Shown: one piece after another, positions 34,218 through 46,419 of the stretch
Numbering within the stretch: position 1 is the first letter of the stretch
How the letters are laid out: each line of letters begins with the position of its first letter
Assembly (NCBI RefSeq): GCF_029227915.1
Contig: NC_079882.1
Coordinates: 30,682,001 to 30,746,000, forward strand
Length of the DNA: 64,000 nucleotides
Source: Hydractinia symbiolongicarpus
Lineage: Eukaryota > Cnidaria > Hydrozoa > Anthoathecata > Hydractiniidae
Direction: 5' to 3'
The notes under the pieces: model-generated
Database searches by the model: none
What the model saw: only the letters and a program-made list of their open reading frames with translations
Told to the model about the DNA's origin: nothing
Position numbers and translations under genes: made by a program

Positions 34218-35315
34218 GCACTACCGCAGTGGAAATGCTCTGATCCAGCAATCATTTCAACTTAATAAGAACGTTTTTTCTTGGAGTCCTGTTGTCGTAT
34301 TGATCATATTTCTAGGGCCAAAGTCCAAAATCATTTCAATCAAGTCCTACAGTCAACCGTTTCATTGTTAAAAGCGATGCAACCTAGCAGAGCCAGAAAA
34401 ATAACGCAAAATACATGTTGGTACGAATATGTGACGCAACAGTTGTAACTCAAACGGGCCGATACCGTTAGAAAGTCAATGAAAAGTAATTTTTGAAACT
34501 GTCTCTATTTCTTCAGCGTGCGCTATCGTCTAGGATTGGTCCCACAGTACAAAATGACTTATTTATCTAAATTTTTTAATGAAGCACTACCGCAGTGGAA
34601 ATGCTCTGATCCAGCAATCATTTCAACTTAATAAGAACGTTTTTTCTTGGAGTCCTGTTGTCGTATTGATCATATTTCTAGGGCCAAAGTCCAAAATCAT
34701 TTCAATCAAGTCCTACAGTCAACTGTTTCATTGTTAAAAGCGATGCAACCTAGCAGAGCCAGAAAAATAACGCAAAATACATGTTGGTACGAATATGTGA
34801 CGCAACAGTTGTAACTCAAACGGGCCGATACCGTTAGAAAGTCAATGAAAAGTAATTTTTGAAACTGTCTCTATTTCTTCAGCGTGCGCTATCGTCTAGG
34901 ATTGGTCCCACAGTACAAAATGACTTATTTAACTAAATTTTTTAATGAAGCACTACCGCAGTGAAAATGCTCTGATCCAGCAATCATTTCAACTTAATAA
35001 GAACGTTTTTTCTTGGAGTCCTGTTGTCGTATTGATCATATTTCTAGGGCCAAAGTCCTAAATCATTTCAATCAAGTCCTACAGTCAACCGTTTCATTGT
35101 TAAAAGCGATGCAACCTAGTAGAGTCAGAAAAAAAACGCAAAATACATGTTGGTACGAATATGTGACGCAACAGTTGTAACTCAAACGGACCGATACCGT
35201 TAGAAAGTCAATGAAAAGTAATTTTTGAAACTGTCTCTATTTCTTCAGCGTGCGCTATCGTCTAGGATTGGTCCCACAGTACAAAATGACTTATTTATCT
35301 AAATTTTTTAATGAA
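34218..35315. repeat. Run of 366-bp short monomers
   Basis: The junction gcactaccgcagtggaaatg lacks the usual cgcccag and gives 366-bp spacing. It starts at 34218, 34584 and 34950. Successive units are close to identical apart from scattered substitutions. The same short form appears once at about 29377 and three times at 49.8-50.6 kb. Confidence 0.85.
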
Positions 35316-35805
35316 GCGCTACTGCAGCGCCCAGCGTAATTGCTGAATTCCAGAAATCGTGTCAAAGTAAAGAGAATGTTTTTTCTTGCAGTCCAATTGT
35401 CTCATTCATCACATTTATAATGTTAAACTCCAAAATCAGTTTAATTAAGTCCCAGAGTCAATCGTTTCACTGTTAAAAGCGATGCAACCTGGTAATATCT
35501 GAAACATATCGCTAAATACATGTTGGTACGAATATGTGAAGCAACCGTTGTACTTCAAGCGGACGGATACCGTTAGAAACTCAATGAAATGTAGTTTTTG
35601 AAACTGTCGCTATATCTTCAGCGTGTGCTAACGGCTAGGATTCGTCCCACAGTAAAAAATGACTTATTTATCTAAATTTTTAATGAAGCGCTACCGCAGC
35701 GCCCGGTGTAATCGCTGAATTCCAGCAATCGTGTCAAATTAAGGAGAATGTTATTTCTTGGATTCCAATTGTCTTATTCATCACATTTATAATGTCAAAG
35801 TCCAA

Positions 35806-38100
35806 GATCAGTTCAATTAAGTCCCAGAGTCAATCGTTTCACTGTTAAAAGCGATGCAACCTGGTAATATATGAAACATATCGCTGAATATATGTTGGTA
35901 CAAATTTGTGACGCAGCACTTGTAACTCAAACGGAGTGATACCGTTACAAAGTCAATGAAATTTAGTTTTTAAAAATGTCTCTTTTTCTTCAGCGCGAGC
36001 TAACGGCTAGGATTGGTCCCACAGTAAAAAATGATTGTTTATCTAAACTTTTAAATGAAGCACTACCACAGCGCCCAGTGTAATCGCTGAGCTCCAGCAA
36101 CCATGTCAGATTAAGAAGAACGTTTTTTTCTTGGAGTCCAGTTGTCTTATTGACCATATTTCTAGGTCCAAAGTCCAAAGTCATTTCAATTAAATCCCAC
36201 TGTCAATCGTCTCATTGTTAAAATCGATGCAACCTGGTAATATCAGAAACATATCGCTAAATACATGTTGGTACGAATATCTGACGCAGCCGTTGTAACT
36301 TAAACGGAGTGATACCGTTACAATGTCAATGAAATTTAGTTTTTGAAAATGTCTCTATTTCTTCAGCGCGAGATAACGGCTAGGATTGGTCCCACAGTAA
36401 AAAATGACTGATTTATCTACATTTTCGAACAAAGCGCTATCACAGCGCCCAGTGTAATCGTTCAGTTCAAGCAATCATGTCAAATTAGGAAGAATGTTAT
36501 TTCTTGGAGTCCAATTGTCTCATTTATCACATTCATAAGTTCAAAGTCCAAAATCAGTTCCGTTAAGTCCCACAGTCAATCGTTTCACTGTTAAATGCGA
36601 TGCAATCTAGTAATATCGGAAACATATCGCTAAATACATGTTGGTACGAATATGTGACGTAGCTGTTGTAACTCAAACGGACCGATACCGTTAGAAAGTC
36701 AATGAAATGTAATTTTTGAAACTGTCTCTATTTCTTCAGAGCGCGCTAACGTCTAGGATTGGTCCCACAGTTAAAAATGGCTTATTTATCTACATTTTTT
36801 AATAAACCGCTACCACAGCGTCCAGTGGAAATGCTCTGTTCCAGCAATCATTTCAAATTAAGAAGAACGTTTTTCTTGGAGTCCAGCTGTCTTATTGATC
36901 ATATTTCTAGGGTCAAAGTCCAAAATCATTACAATTAAGTCCCACAATCAATCGTTTGATTGTTAAAAGCGATGCAACCTAGTAGAGTCAGAAAAATTAC
37001 GCTAAATACATGTTGGTACGAATATGTGACGCAACAGTTGTAACTCAAACGGACCGACACTGTTGGAAAGTCAATGAAATGTAATTTTTAAAACTGTCTC
37101 TATTTCTTCAGCGTGCGCTATCGTCTAGGATAGGTACCACAGTAAAAATGGCTTATTTATCTACATTTTTTAATAAAGCACTACCGCAGCGCCCAGTGGA
37201 AATGCTCTGATCCAGCAATCATTTCAACTTAATAAGAACGTTTTTTCTTGAAGTCCTGTTGTCGTATGGATCATATTTCTAGGGCCAAAGTCCAAAATCA
37301 TTTCAATCAAGTCCTACAGTCAACCGTTTCATTGTTAAAAGCGATGCAACCTAGTAGAGTCAGAAAAATAACGCAAAATACATGTTGGTACGAATATGTG
37401 ACGCAACAGTTGTAACTCAAACCGGCCGATACCGTTAGAAAGTCAATGAAAAGTAATTTTTGAAACTGTCTCTATTTCTTCAGCGTGCGCTATCGTCTAG
37501 GATTGGTCCCACAGTACAAAATGACTTATTTATCTAAATTTTTTAATGAAGCGCTACTGCAGCGCCCAGCGTAATTGCTGAATTCCAGAAATCGTGTCAA
37601 AGAAAAGAGAATGTTTTTTCTTGCAGTCCAACTGTCTCATTCATCACATTTATAATGTTAAACTCCAAAATCAGTTTAATTAAGTCCCAGAGTCAATCGT
37701 TTCACTGTTAAAAGCGATGCAACCTGGTAATATCTGAAACATATCGCTAAATACATGTTGGTACGAATATGTGAAGCAACCGTTGTACTTCAAGCGGACG
37801 GATACCGTTAGAAACTCAATGAAATGTAGTTTTTGAAACTGTCGCTATATCTTCAGCGCGTGCTAACGACTAGGATTGGTACCACAGTAAAAAATGATTG
37901 TTTATCTAAATTTTTAAATGAAGCGCTACCACAGCGCCCAGTGTAATCGCTGAGTTCCAGCAACCATGTCAGATTAAGAAGAACGTTTTTTTCTTGCAGT
38001 CCAGTTGTTTTATTGATCATATTTCTAGGTCCAAAGTCCAAAGTCATTTCAATTAAGTCCCACTGTCAATCGTCTCATTGTTAAAATCGATGCAACCTGG
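35806..38100. repeat. Six-monomer block duplicated at 50690-52984
   Basis: Rare variants gctgaatatatgttggtac, cagcacttgtaactc, gtttatctaaacttttaaat, cattttcgaacaaagcg and taaaccgctaccac all recur about 14,884 bp to the right in the same order. The left copy changes at about 38100 to acacatcgctaaatacatg. The right copy continues instead with a second cattttcgaacaaagcg monomer. Confidence 0.85.
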
Positions 38101-40860
38101 TAATATTAGAAACACATCGCTAAATACATGTTTGTACGAATATGTGACGCAACCGTTGTACTTCAAGCGGACGGATAACGTTAGAAACTGAATGAAATAT
38201 AGTTTTTGAAAATGTCTCTATTTCTGCGGCGCGACTAACGGAAGGATTGCTCCCACAGTAAAAAATGACTTATTTATCTAAATTTTTAAATGAAGCGCTA
38301 CCACAGCGCCCAATGTAATCGCAGAGTTCCAGCAATCATGTCAAATTAAGAAGAATGTTATTTCTTGGAGTACAATTGCCTCATTTATCATATTTATAAG
38401 TTCAAAGTCCAAAATCAGTTCAATTAAGTCCCACAGTCAATCGTTTCACTGTTAAAAGCGACGCAACCTGGTAATATCAGAAACATATCGCTAAATACAT
38501 GTTGGTACGAGTATGTGACGCAACCGTTGTAACTCAAACGGGCTGATAACGTTAGAAAGTCAATGAAATATATTTTTGAAACTGTCTTCATTTCCTAAGC
38601 CCGCGCTAACGGCTAAGATTGATCCCACAGCACAAAATGACTTATTTATCTAAATTTGTAAAAGAACCGCTACTGCAGCGCCCAGTGTAGTCGATGAATT
38701 CCAGCAATCATGTCAAATTAAGGAGAATGTTATTTCTTGGAGTCCAATTGTCTCATTCACCACATTTATAATGTCAAAGTCCAAAATCAGTTCAATTAAG
38801 TCCCAGAGTCAATCGTTTCACTGTTAAAAGCGTTGCAACCTGGTAATATCTGAAACATATCGCTAAATACATGTTAGTACGAGTATGTGACGCAACCGTT
38901 GTAACTCAAACGGACTGATAACGTTACAAAGTCAATGAAATATAGTTTTTGAAACTGTCTTCATTTTTTCAGCCTGCGCTAACGGCTAAGATTGATCCCA
39001 CAGTACAAAATGACTTATTTATCTACATTTTTTAATAAAGCACTACCGCAGCGCCCAGTGGAAATGCTCTGATCCAGCATTCATTTCAACTTAATAAGAA
39101 CGTTTTTTCTTGAAGTCCTGTTGTCGTATGGATCATATTTCTAGGGCCAAAGTCCAAAATCATTTCAATCAAGTCCTACAGTCAACCGTTTCATTGTTAA
39201 AAGCGATGCAACCTAGTAGAGTCCGAAAAATAACGCAAAATACATGTTGGTACGAATATGTGACGCAACAGTTGTAACTCAAACGGGCCGATACCGTTAG
39301 AAAGTCAATGAAAAGTAATTTTTGAAACTGTCTCTATTTCTTCAGCGTGCGCTATCGTCTAGGATTGGTCCCACAGTACAAAATGACTTATTTATCTAAA
39401 TTTTTTAATGAAGCGCTACTGCAGCGCCCAGCGTAATTGCTGAATTCCAGAAATCGTGTCAAAGAAAAGAGAATGTTTTTTCTTGCAGTCCAATTGTCTC
39501 ATTCATCACATTTATAATGTTAAACTCCAAAATCAGTTTAATTAAGTCCCAGAGTCAATCGTTTCACTGTTAAAAGCGATGCAACCTGGTAATATCTGAA
39601 ACATATCGCTAAACACATGTTGGTACGAATATGTGAAGCAACCGTTGTACTTCAAGCGGACGGATACCGTTAGAAACTCAATGAAATTTAGTTTTTGAAA
39701 CTGTCGCTATATCTTCAGCGCGTGCTAACGACTAGGATTGGTACCACAGTAAAAAATGATTGTTTATCTAAATTTTTAAATGAAGCGCTACCACAGCGCC
39801 CAGTGTAATCGCTGAGTTCCAGCAACCATGTCAGATTAAGAAGAACGTTTTTTTCTTGCAGTCCAGTTGTTTTATTGATCATATTTCTAGGTCCAAAGTC
39901 CAAAGTCATTTCAATTAAGTCCCACTGTCAATCGTCTCATTGTTAAAATCGATGCAACCTGGTAATATTAGAAACACATCGCTAAATACATGTTTGTACG
40001 AATATGTGACGCAACCGTTGTACTTCAAACGGACGGATAACGTTAGAAACTGAATGAAATATAGTTTTTGAAAATGTCTCTATTTCTGCGGCGCGACTAA
40101 CGGAAGGATTGCTCCCACAGTAAAAAATGACTTATTTATCTAAATTTTTAAATGAAGCGCTACCACAGCGCCCAATGTAATCGCAGAGTTCCAGCAATCA
40201 TGTCAAATTAAGAAGAATGTTATTTCTTGGAGTACAATTGCCTCATTTATCATATTTATAAGTTCAAAGTCCAAAATCAGTTCAATTAAGTCCCACAGTC
40301 AATCGTTTCACTGTTAAAAGCGACGCAACCTGGTAATATCAGAAACATATCGCTAAATACATGTTGGTACGAGTATGTGACGCAACCGTTGTAACTCAAA
40401 CGGGCTGATAACGTTAGAAAGTCAATGAAATATATTTTTTGAAACTGTCTTCATTTCCTAAGCCCGCGCTAACGGCTAAGATTGATCCCACAGCACAAAA
40501 TGACTTATTTATCTAAATTTGTAAAAGAACCGCTACTGCAGCGCCCAGTGTAGTCGATGAATTCCAGCAATCATGTCAAATTAAGGAGAATGTTATTTCT
40601 TGGAGTCCAATTGTCTCATTCACCACATTTATAATGTCAAAGTCCAAAATCAGTTCAATTAAGTCCCAGAGTCAATCGTTTCACTGTTAAAAGCGTTGCA
40701 ACCTGGTAATATCTGAAACATATCGCTAAATACATGTTAGTACGAGTATGTGACGCAACCGTTGTAACTCAAACGGACTGATAACGTTACAAAGTCAATG
40801 AAATATAGTTTTTGAAACTGTCTTCATTTTTTCAGCCTGCGCTAACGGCTAAGATTGATC
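37130..40860. repeat. 5-monomer higher-order repeat, two copies of 1862 bp
   Basis: The diagnostic cgtatggatcatatttc lies at about 37264 and 39126, and the cgtgctaacgactagg variant at 37859 and 39721. Both spacings are 1862 bp. The second copy runs straight into the 9-monomer unit, so the 5-mer is nested inside a larger pattern. Confidence 0.85.
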
Positions 40861-42470
40861 CCACAGTACAAAATGACTTATTTATCAAAATTTGTAAAAG
40901 AAGCGCTAACGCAACGCGCAGTGTAATCGATGAATTCTAGCAATCATGTCAAATTAAGGAGAATGTTATTTCTTGGAGTCCAATTGTCTCATTTATTACA
41001 TTTATAAGTTCAAAGTCCAAATTCAGTTCAATTAAGTCCCACAGTCAATTGTTTCACTGTTAAAAGCCATGCAAGCTGGTCATATCTGAAATATATCGCT
41101 AAATACATGTTTGTACGAATATGTGACGCAACCGTTGTACTTCAAGCGGATGGATACCGTTAGAAACTCAATGAAATATAGTTTTTGAAGATGTCTCTAT
41201 TTCTGCAGCGCGACTAACGGCAAGGATTGCGCCCACAGTAAAAAATGACTTATATATCTAAATTTTTAAATGAAGCGCTACCACAGCCCCCAGTGTAATC
41301 GCTAAGTTCCAGCAATCATGTCAAATTAAGAAGAATGTTATTTCTTGAAATCCAATTGCCTCATTTATCACAAATATAATTTCAAAGTCCAATATCAGTT
41401 CAATTAAGTCCCACACTCAAACGTTTCACTGTTAAAAGCGATGCAACCTTGTAATATTGGAAACATATCGCTGAATACATGTTGGTACGGATATGTGAAG
41501 CAACCGTTGTAGCTCAAACAGACTGATAACGTTAAAAAGTCAATGAAATTTAGTTTATGAAAATGTCTCTATTTCTGCAGCGCGAGCTAACGGCTAGGAT
41601 TGGTCCCACAGTAAAAAGTGAGTTATTTATCTAAATTTGTAAAAGAAGCGCTAACGCAGCGCGAAGTGTAATCGATGAATTCTAGCAATCATGTCAAATT
41701 AAGGAGAATGTTATTTCTTGGAGTCCAATTGTCTCATTTATTACATTTATAAGTTCAAAGTCCAAAATCAGTTCAATTAAGTCCCACAGTCAATTCTATA
41801 ACTGTTAAAAGCCATGTAACCTGGTGATATCTGAAATATATCGCTAAATACATGTTGGTACGAATATGTGACGCAACCGTTGTACTTCAAGCGGATGGAT
41901 ACCGTTAGAAACTCAATGAAATATAGTTTTTGAAAATGTCTCTATTTCTGCAGCACGACTAACGGCTACGATTGGTCCCACAGTAAAAAGCGACTTATTT
42001 ATCTACATTTTTGAATAAAGCGCTATCCCAGCGCCCAGTGTAATTGTTGAGTTCAAGCAATCATGTCAAATTAAGAAGAATGTTATTTCTTGGAGTCCAA
42101 TTGTCTCATTTATCACATTTATAAGTTCAAAGTCCAAAATCAGTTCAATTAGGTCCCACAATCAATTGTTTCACTGTTATAAGCCATGCAACCTGGTGAT
42201 ATCTGAAATATATCGTTAAATACATGTTGGTACGAATATGTGACGCAACCGTTGTACTTCAAGCGGACGGATACCGTTAGAAACTCAATGAAATATAGTT
42301 TTTGAAAATGTCTAGATTTCTGCAGCGCAAGCTAACGGCTAGGATTGGTCCCATAGTAAAAAATGAGTTATTTATCTAAATTTTAAAATGAAGCGCTACC
42401 ACAGGGCCCAGTGTAATCGCTGAGTGCCAGCAACCTTGTCAAATTAAGAAGAACGTTTTTTCTTGGAGTC
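39130..42470. repeat. 9-monomer higher-order repeat, copy 1
   Basis: This unit starts in the type-B monomer with gagtccgaaaaataacgc and ends near cagggcccagtg (about 42400). It matches 42483-46240 with an offset of 3353 bp up to about 41965. Beyond that the offset becomes about 3727 bp, because the neighbour carries one extra monomer. Subtypes in order include ggcgcgactaacggaagg, the ctaagcccgcgctaac form, aacgcaacgcgcagtg and attctataactgttaaaag. Confidence 0.85.
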
Positions 42471-42482
42471 CTGTTGTCGTAT

Positions 42483-45400
42483 TGATCATATTTCTAGGGC
42501 CAAAGTCCAAAATCATTTCAATCAAGTCCTACAGTCAACCGTTTCATTGTTAAAAGCGATGCAACCTAGTAGAGTCCGAAAAATAACGCAAAATACATGT
42601 TGGTACGAATATGTGACGCAACAGTTGTAACTCAAACGGGCCGATACCGTTAGAAAGTCAATGAAAAGTAATTTTTGAAACTGTCTCTATTTCTTCAGCG
42701 TGCGCTATCGTCTAGGATTGGTCCCACAGTACAAAATGACTTATTTATCTAAATTTTTTAATGAAGCGCTACTGCAGCGCCCAGCGTAATTGCTGAATTC
42801 CAGAAATCGTGTCAAAGAAAAGAGAATGTTTTTTCTTGCAGTCCAATTGTCTCATTCATCACATTTATAATGTTAAACTCCAAAATCAGTTTAATTAAGT
42901 CCCAGAGTCAATCGTTTCACTGTTAAAAGCGATGCAACCTGGTAATATCTGAAACATATCGCTAAACACATGTTGGTACGAATATGTGAAGCAACCGTTG
43001 TACTTCAAGCGGACGGATACCGTTAGAAACTCAATGAAATTTAGTTTTTGAAACTGTCGCTATATCTTCAGCGCGTGCTAACGACTAGGATTGGTACCAC
43101 AGTAAAAAATGATTGTTTATCTAAATTTTTAAATGAAGCGCTACCACAGCGCCCAGTGTAATCGCTGAGTTCCAGCAACCATGTCAGATTAAGAAGAACG
43201 TTTTTTTCTTGCAGTCCAGTTGTTTTATTGATCATATTTCTAGGTCCAAAGTCCAAAGTCATTTCAATTAAGTCCCACTGTCAATCGTCTCATTGTTAAA
43301 ATCGATGCAACCTGGTAATATTAGAAACACATCGCTAAATACATGTTTGTACGAATATGTGACGCAACCGTTGTACTTCAAACGGACGGATAACGTTAGA
43401 AACTGAATGAAATATAGTTTTTGAAAATGTCTCTATTTCTGCGGCGCGACTAACGGAAGGATTGCTCCCACAGTAAAAAATGACTTATTTATCTAAATTT
43501 TTAAATGAAGCGCTACCACAGCGCCCAATGTAATCGCAGAGTTCCAGCAATCATGTCAAATTAAGAAGAATGTTATTTCTTGGAGTACAATTGCCTCATT
43601 TATCATATTTATAAGTTCAAAGTCCAAAATCAGTTCAATTAAGTCCCACAGTCAATCGTTTCACTGTTAAAAGCGACGCAACCTGGTAATATCACAAACA
43701 TATCGCTAAATACATGTTGGTACGAGTATGTGACGCAACCGTTGTAACTCAAACGGGCTGATAACGTTAGAAAGTCAATGAAATATATTTTTTGAAACTG
43801 TCTTCATTTCCTAAGCCCGCGCTAACGGCTAAGATTGATCCCACAGCACAAAATGACTTATTTATCTAAATTTGTAAAAGAACCGCTACTGCAGCGCCCA
43901 GTGTAGTCGATGAATTCCAGCAATCATGTCAAATTAAGGAGAATGTTATTTCTTGGAGTCCAATTGTCTCATTCACCACATTTATAATGTCAAAGTCCAA
44001 AATCAGTTCAATTAAGTCCCAGAGTCAATCGTTTCACTGTTAAAAGCGTTGCAACCTGGTAATATCTGAAACATATCGCTAAATACATGTTAGTACGAGT
44101 ATGTGACGCAACCGTTGTAACTCAAACGGACTGATAACGTTACAAAGTCAATGAAATATAGTTTTTGAAACTGTCTTCATTTTTTCAGCCTGCGCTAACG
44201 GCTAAGATTGATCCCACAGTACAAAATGACTTATTTATCAAAATTTGTAAAAGAAGCGCTAACGCAACGCGCAGTGTAATCGATGAATTCTAGCAATCAT
44301 GTCAAATTAAGGAGAATGTTATTTCTTGGAGTCCAATTGTCTCATTTATTACATTTATAAGTTCAAAGTCCAAATTCAGTTCAATTAAGTCCCACAGTCA
44401 ATTGTTTCACTGTTAAAAGCCATGCAAGCTGGTCATATCTGAAATATATCGCTAAATACATGTTTGTACGAATATGTGACGCAACCGTTGTACTTCAAGC
44501 GGATGGATACCGTTAGAAACTCAATGAAATATAGTTTTTGAAGATGTCTCTATTTCTGCAGCGCGACTAACGGCAAGGATTGCGCCCACAGTAAAAAATG
44601 ACTTATATATCTAAATTTTTAAATGAAGCGCTACCACAGCCCCCAGTGTAATCGCTAAGTTCCAGCAATCATGTCAAATTAAGAAGAATGTTATTTCTTG
44701 AAATCCAATTGCCTCATTTATCACAAATATAATTTCAAAGTCCAATATCAGTTCAATTAAGTCCCACACTCAAACGTTTCACTGTTAAAAGCGATGCAAC
44801 CTTGTAATATTGGAAACATATCGCTGAATACATGTTGGTACGGATATGTGAAGCAACCGTTGTAGCTCAAACAGACTGATAACGTTAAAAAGTCAATGAA
44901 ATTTAGTTTATGAAAATGTCTCTATTTCTGCAGCGCAAGCTAACGGCTAGGATTGGTCCCACAGTAAAAAGTGAGTTATTTATCTAAATTTGTAAAAGAA
45001 GCGCTAACGCAGCGCGAAGTGTAATCGATGAATTCTAGCAATCATGTCAAATTAAGGAGAATGTTATTTCTTGGAGTCCAATTGTCTCATTTATTACATT
45101 TATAAGTTCAAAGTCCAAAATCAGTTCAATTAAGTCCCACAGTCAATTCTATAACTGTTAAAAGCCATGTAACCTGGTGATATCTGAAATATATCGCTAA
45201 ATACATGTTGGTACGAATATGTGACGCAACCGTTGTACTTCAAGCGGATGGATACCGTTAGAAACTCAATGAAATATAGTTTTTGAAAATGTCTCTATTT
45301 CTGCAGCACGACTAACGGCAAGGATTGCTCCCACAGTAAAAAATGACTTATTTATCTAAATTTTTAAATGAAGCGCTACCACAGCCCCCAGTGTAATCGC

Positions 45401-46240
45401 TAAGTTCCAGCAATCATGTCAAATTAAGAAGAATGTTATTTCTTGAAATCCAATTGCCTCATTTATCACAAATATAATTTCAAAGTCCAATATCAGTTCA
45501 ATTAAGTCCCACACTCAATCGTTTCACTGATACAAGCGATGCAACCTTGTAATATTGGAAACATATCGCTGACAACATGTTGGTACGGATATGTGAAGCA
45601 ACAGTTGTAGCTCAAACAGACTGATAACGTTAAAAAGTCAATGAAATTTAGTTTTTGAAAATGTCTCTATTTCTGCAGCGCAAGCTAACGGCTACGATTG
45701 GTCCCACAGTAAAAAGTGACTTATTTATCTACATTTTTTAATAAAGCGCTATCCCAGCGCCCAGTGTAATTGTTGAGTTCAAGCAATCATGTCAAATTAA
45801 GAAGAATGTTATTTCTTGGAGTCCAATTGTCTCATTTATCACATTTATAAGTTCAAAGTCCAAAATCAGTTCAATTAGGTCCCACAATCAATTGTTTCAC
45901 TGTTATAAGCCATGCAACCTGGTGATATCTGAAATATATCGTTAAATACATGTTGGTACGAATATGTGACGCAACCGTTGTACTTCAAGCGGACGGATAC
46001 CGTTAGAAACTCAATGAAATATAGTTTTTGAAAATGTCTAGATTTCTGCAGCGCAAGCTAACGGCTAGGATTGGTCCCATAGTAAAAAATGAGTTATTTA
46101 TCTAAATTTTAAAATGAAGCGCTACCACAGGGCCCAGTGTAATCGCTGAGTGCCAGCAACCTTGTCAAATTAAGAAGAACGTTTTTTCTTGGAGTCCTGT
46201 TGTCGTATTGATCATATTTCTAGGGCCAAAGTCCAAAATC
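42483..46240. repeat. 10-monomer higher-order repeat, copy 2
   Basis: This copy repeats the same monomer order as the unit at 39130-42470, plus one extra monomer inserted after the cagcacgactaacggcaagg variant (about 45313-45690). The extra monomer carries cactgatacaagcgatgc and gctgacaacatgttgg. Those two variants also occur in the third copy at 57.4 kb, so the 10-monomer form may be older and copy 1 may have lost it. Confidence 0.85.
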
Positions 46241-46419
46241 ATTTCAATTAGGTCCTAAAGTCAATCGTTTCATTGTTAAAAGCGATGCAACCTAGTAGAG
46301 TCAGAAAAATAACGCAAAATACATGTTGGTACGAATATGTGACGCAACAGTTGTAACTCAAACGGACCGATACCGTTAGAAAGTCAATGAAATTTAATTT
46401 TTGAAACTGTCTCTATTTC

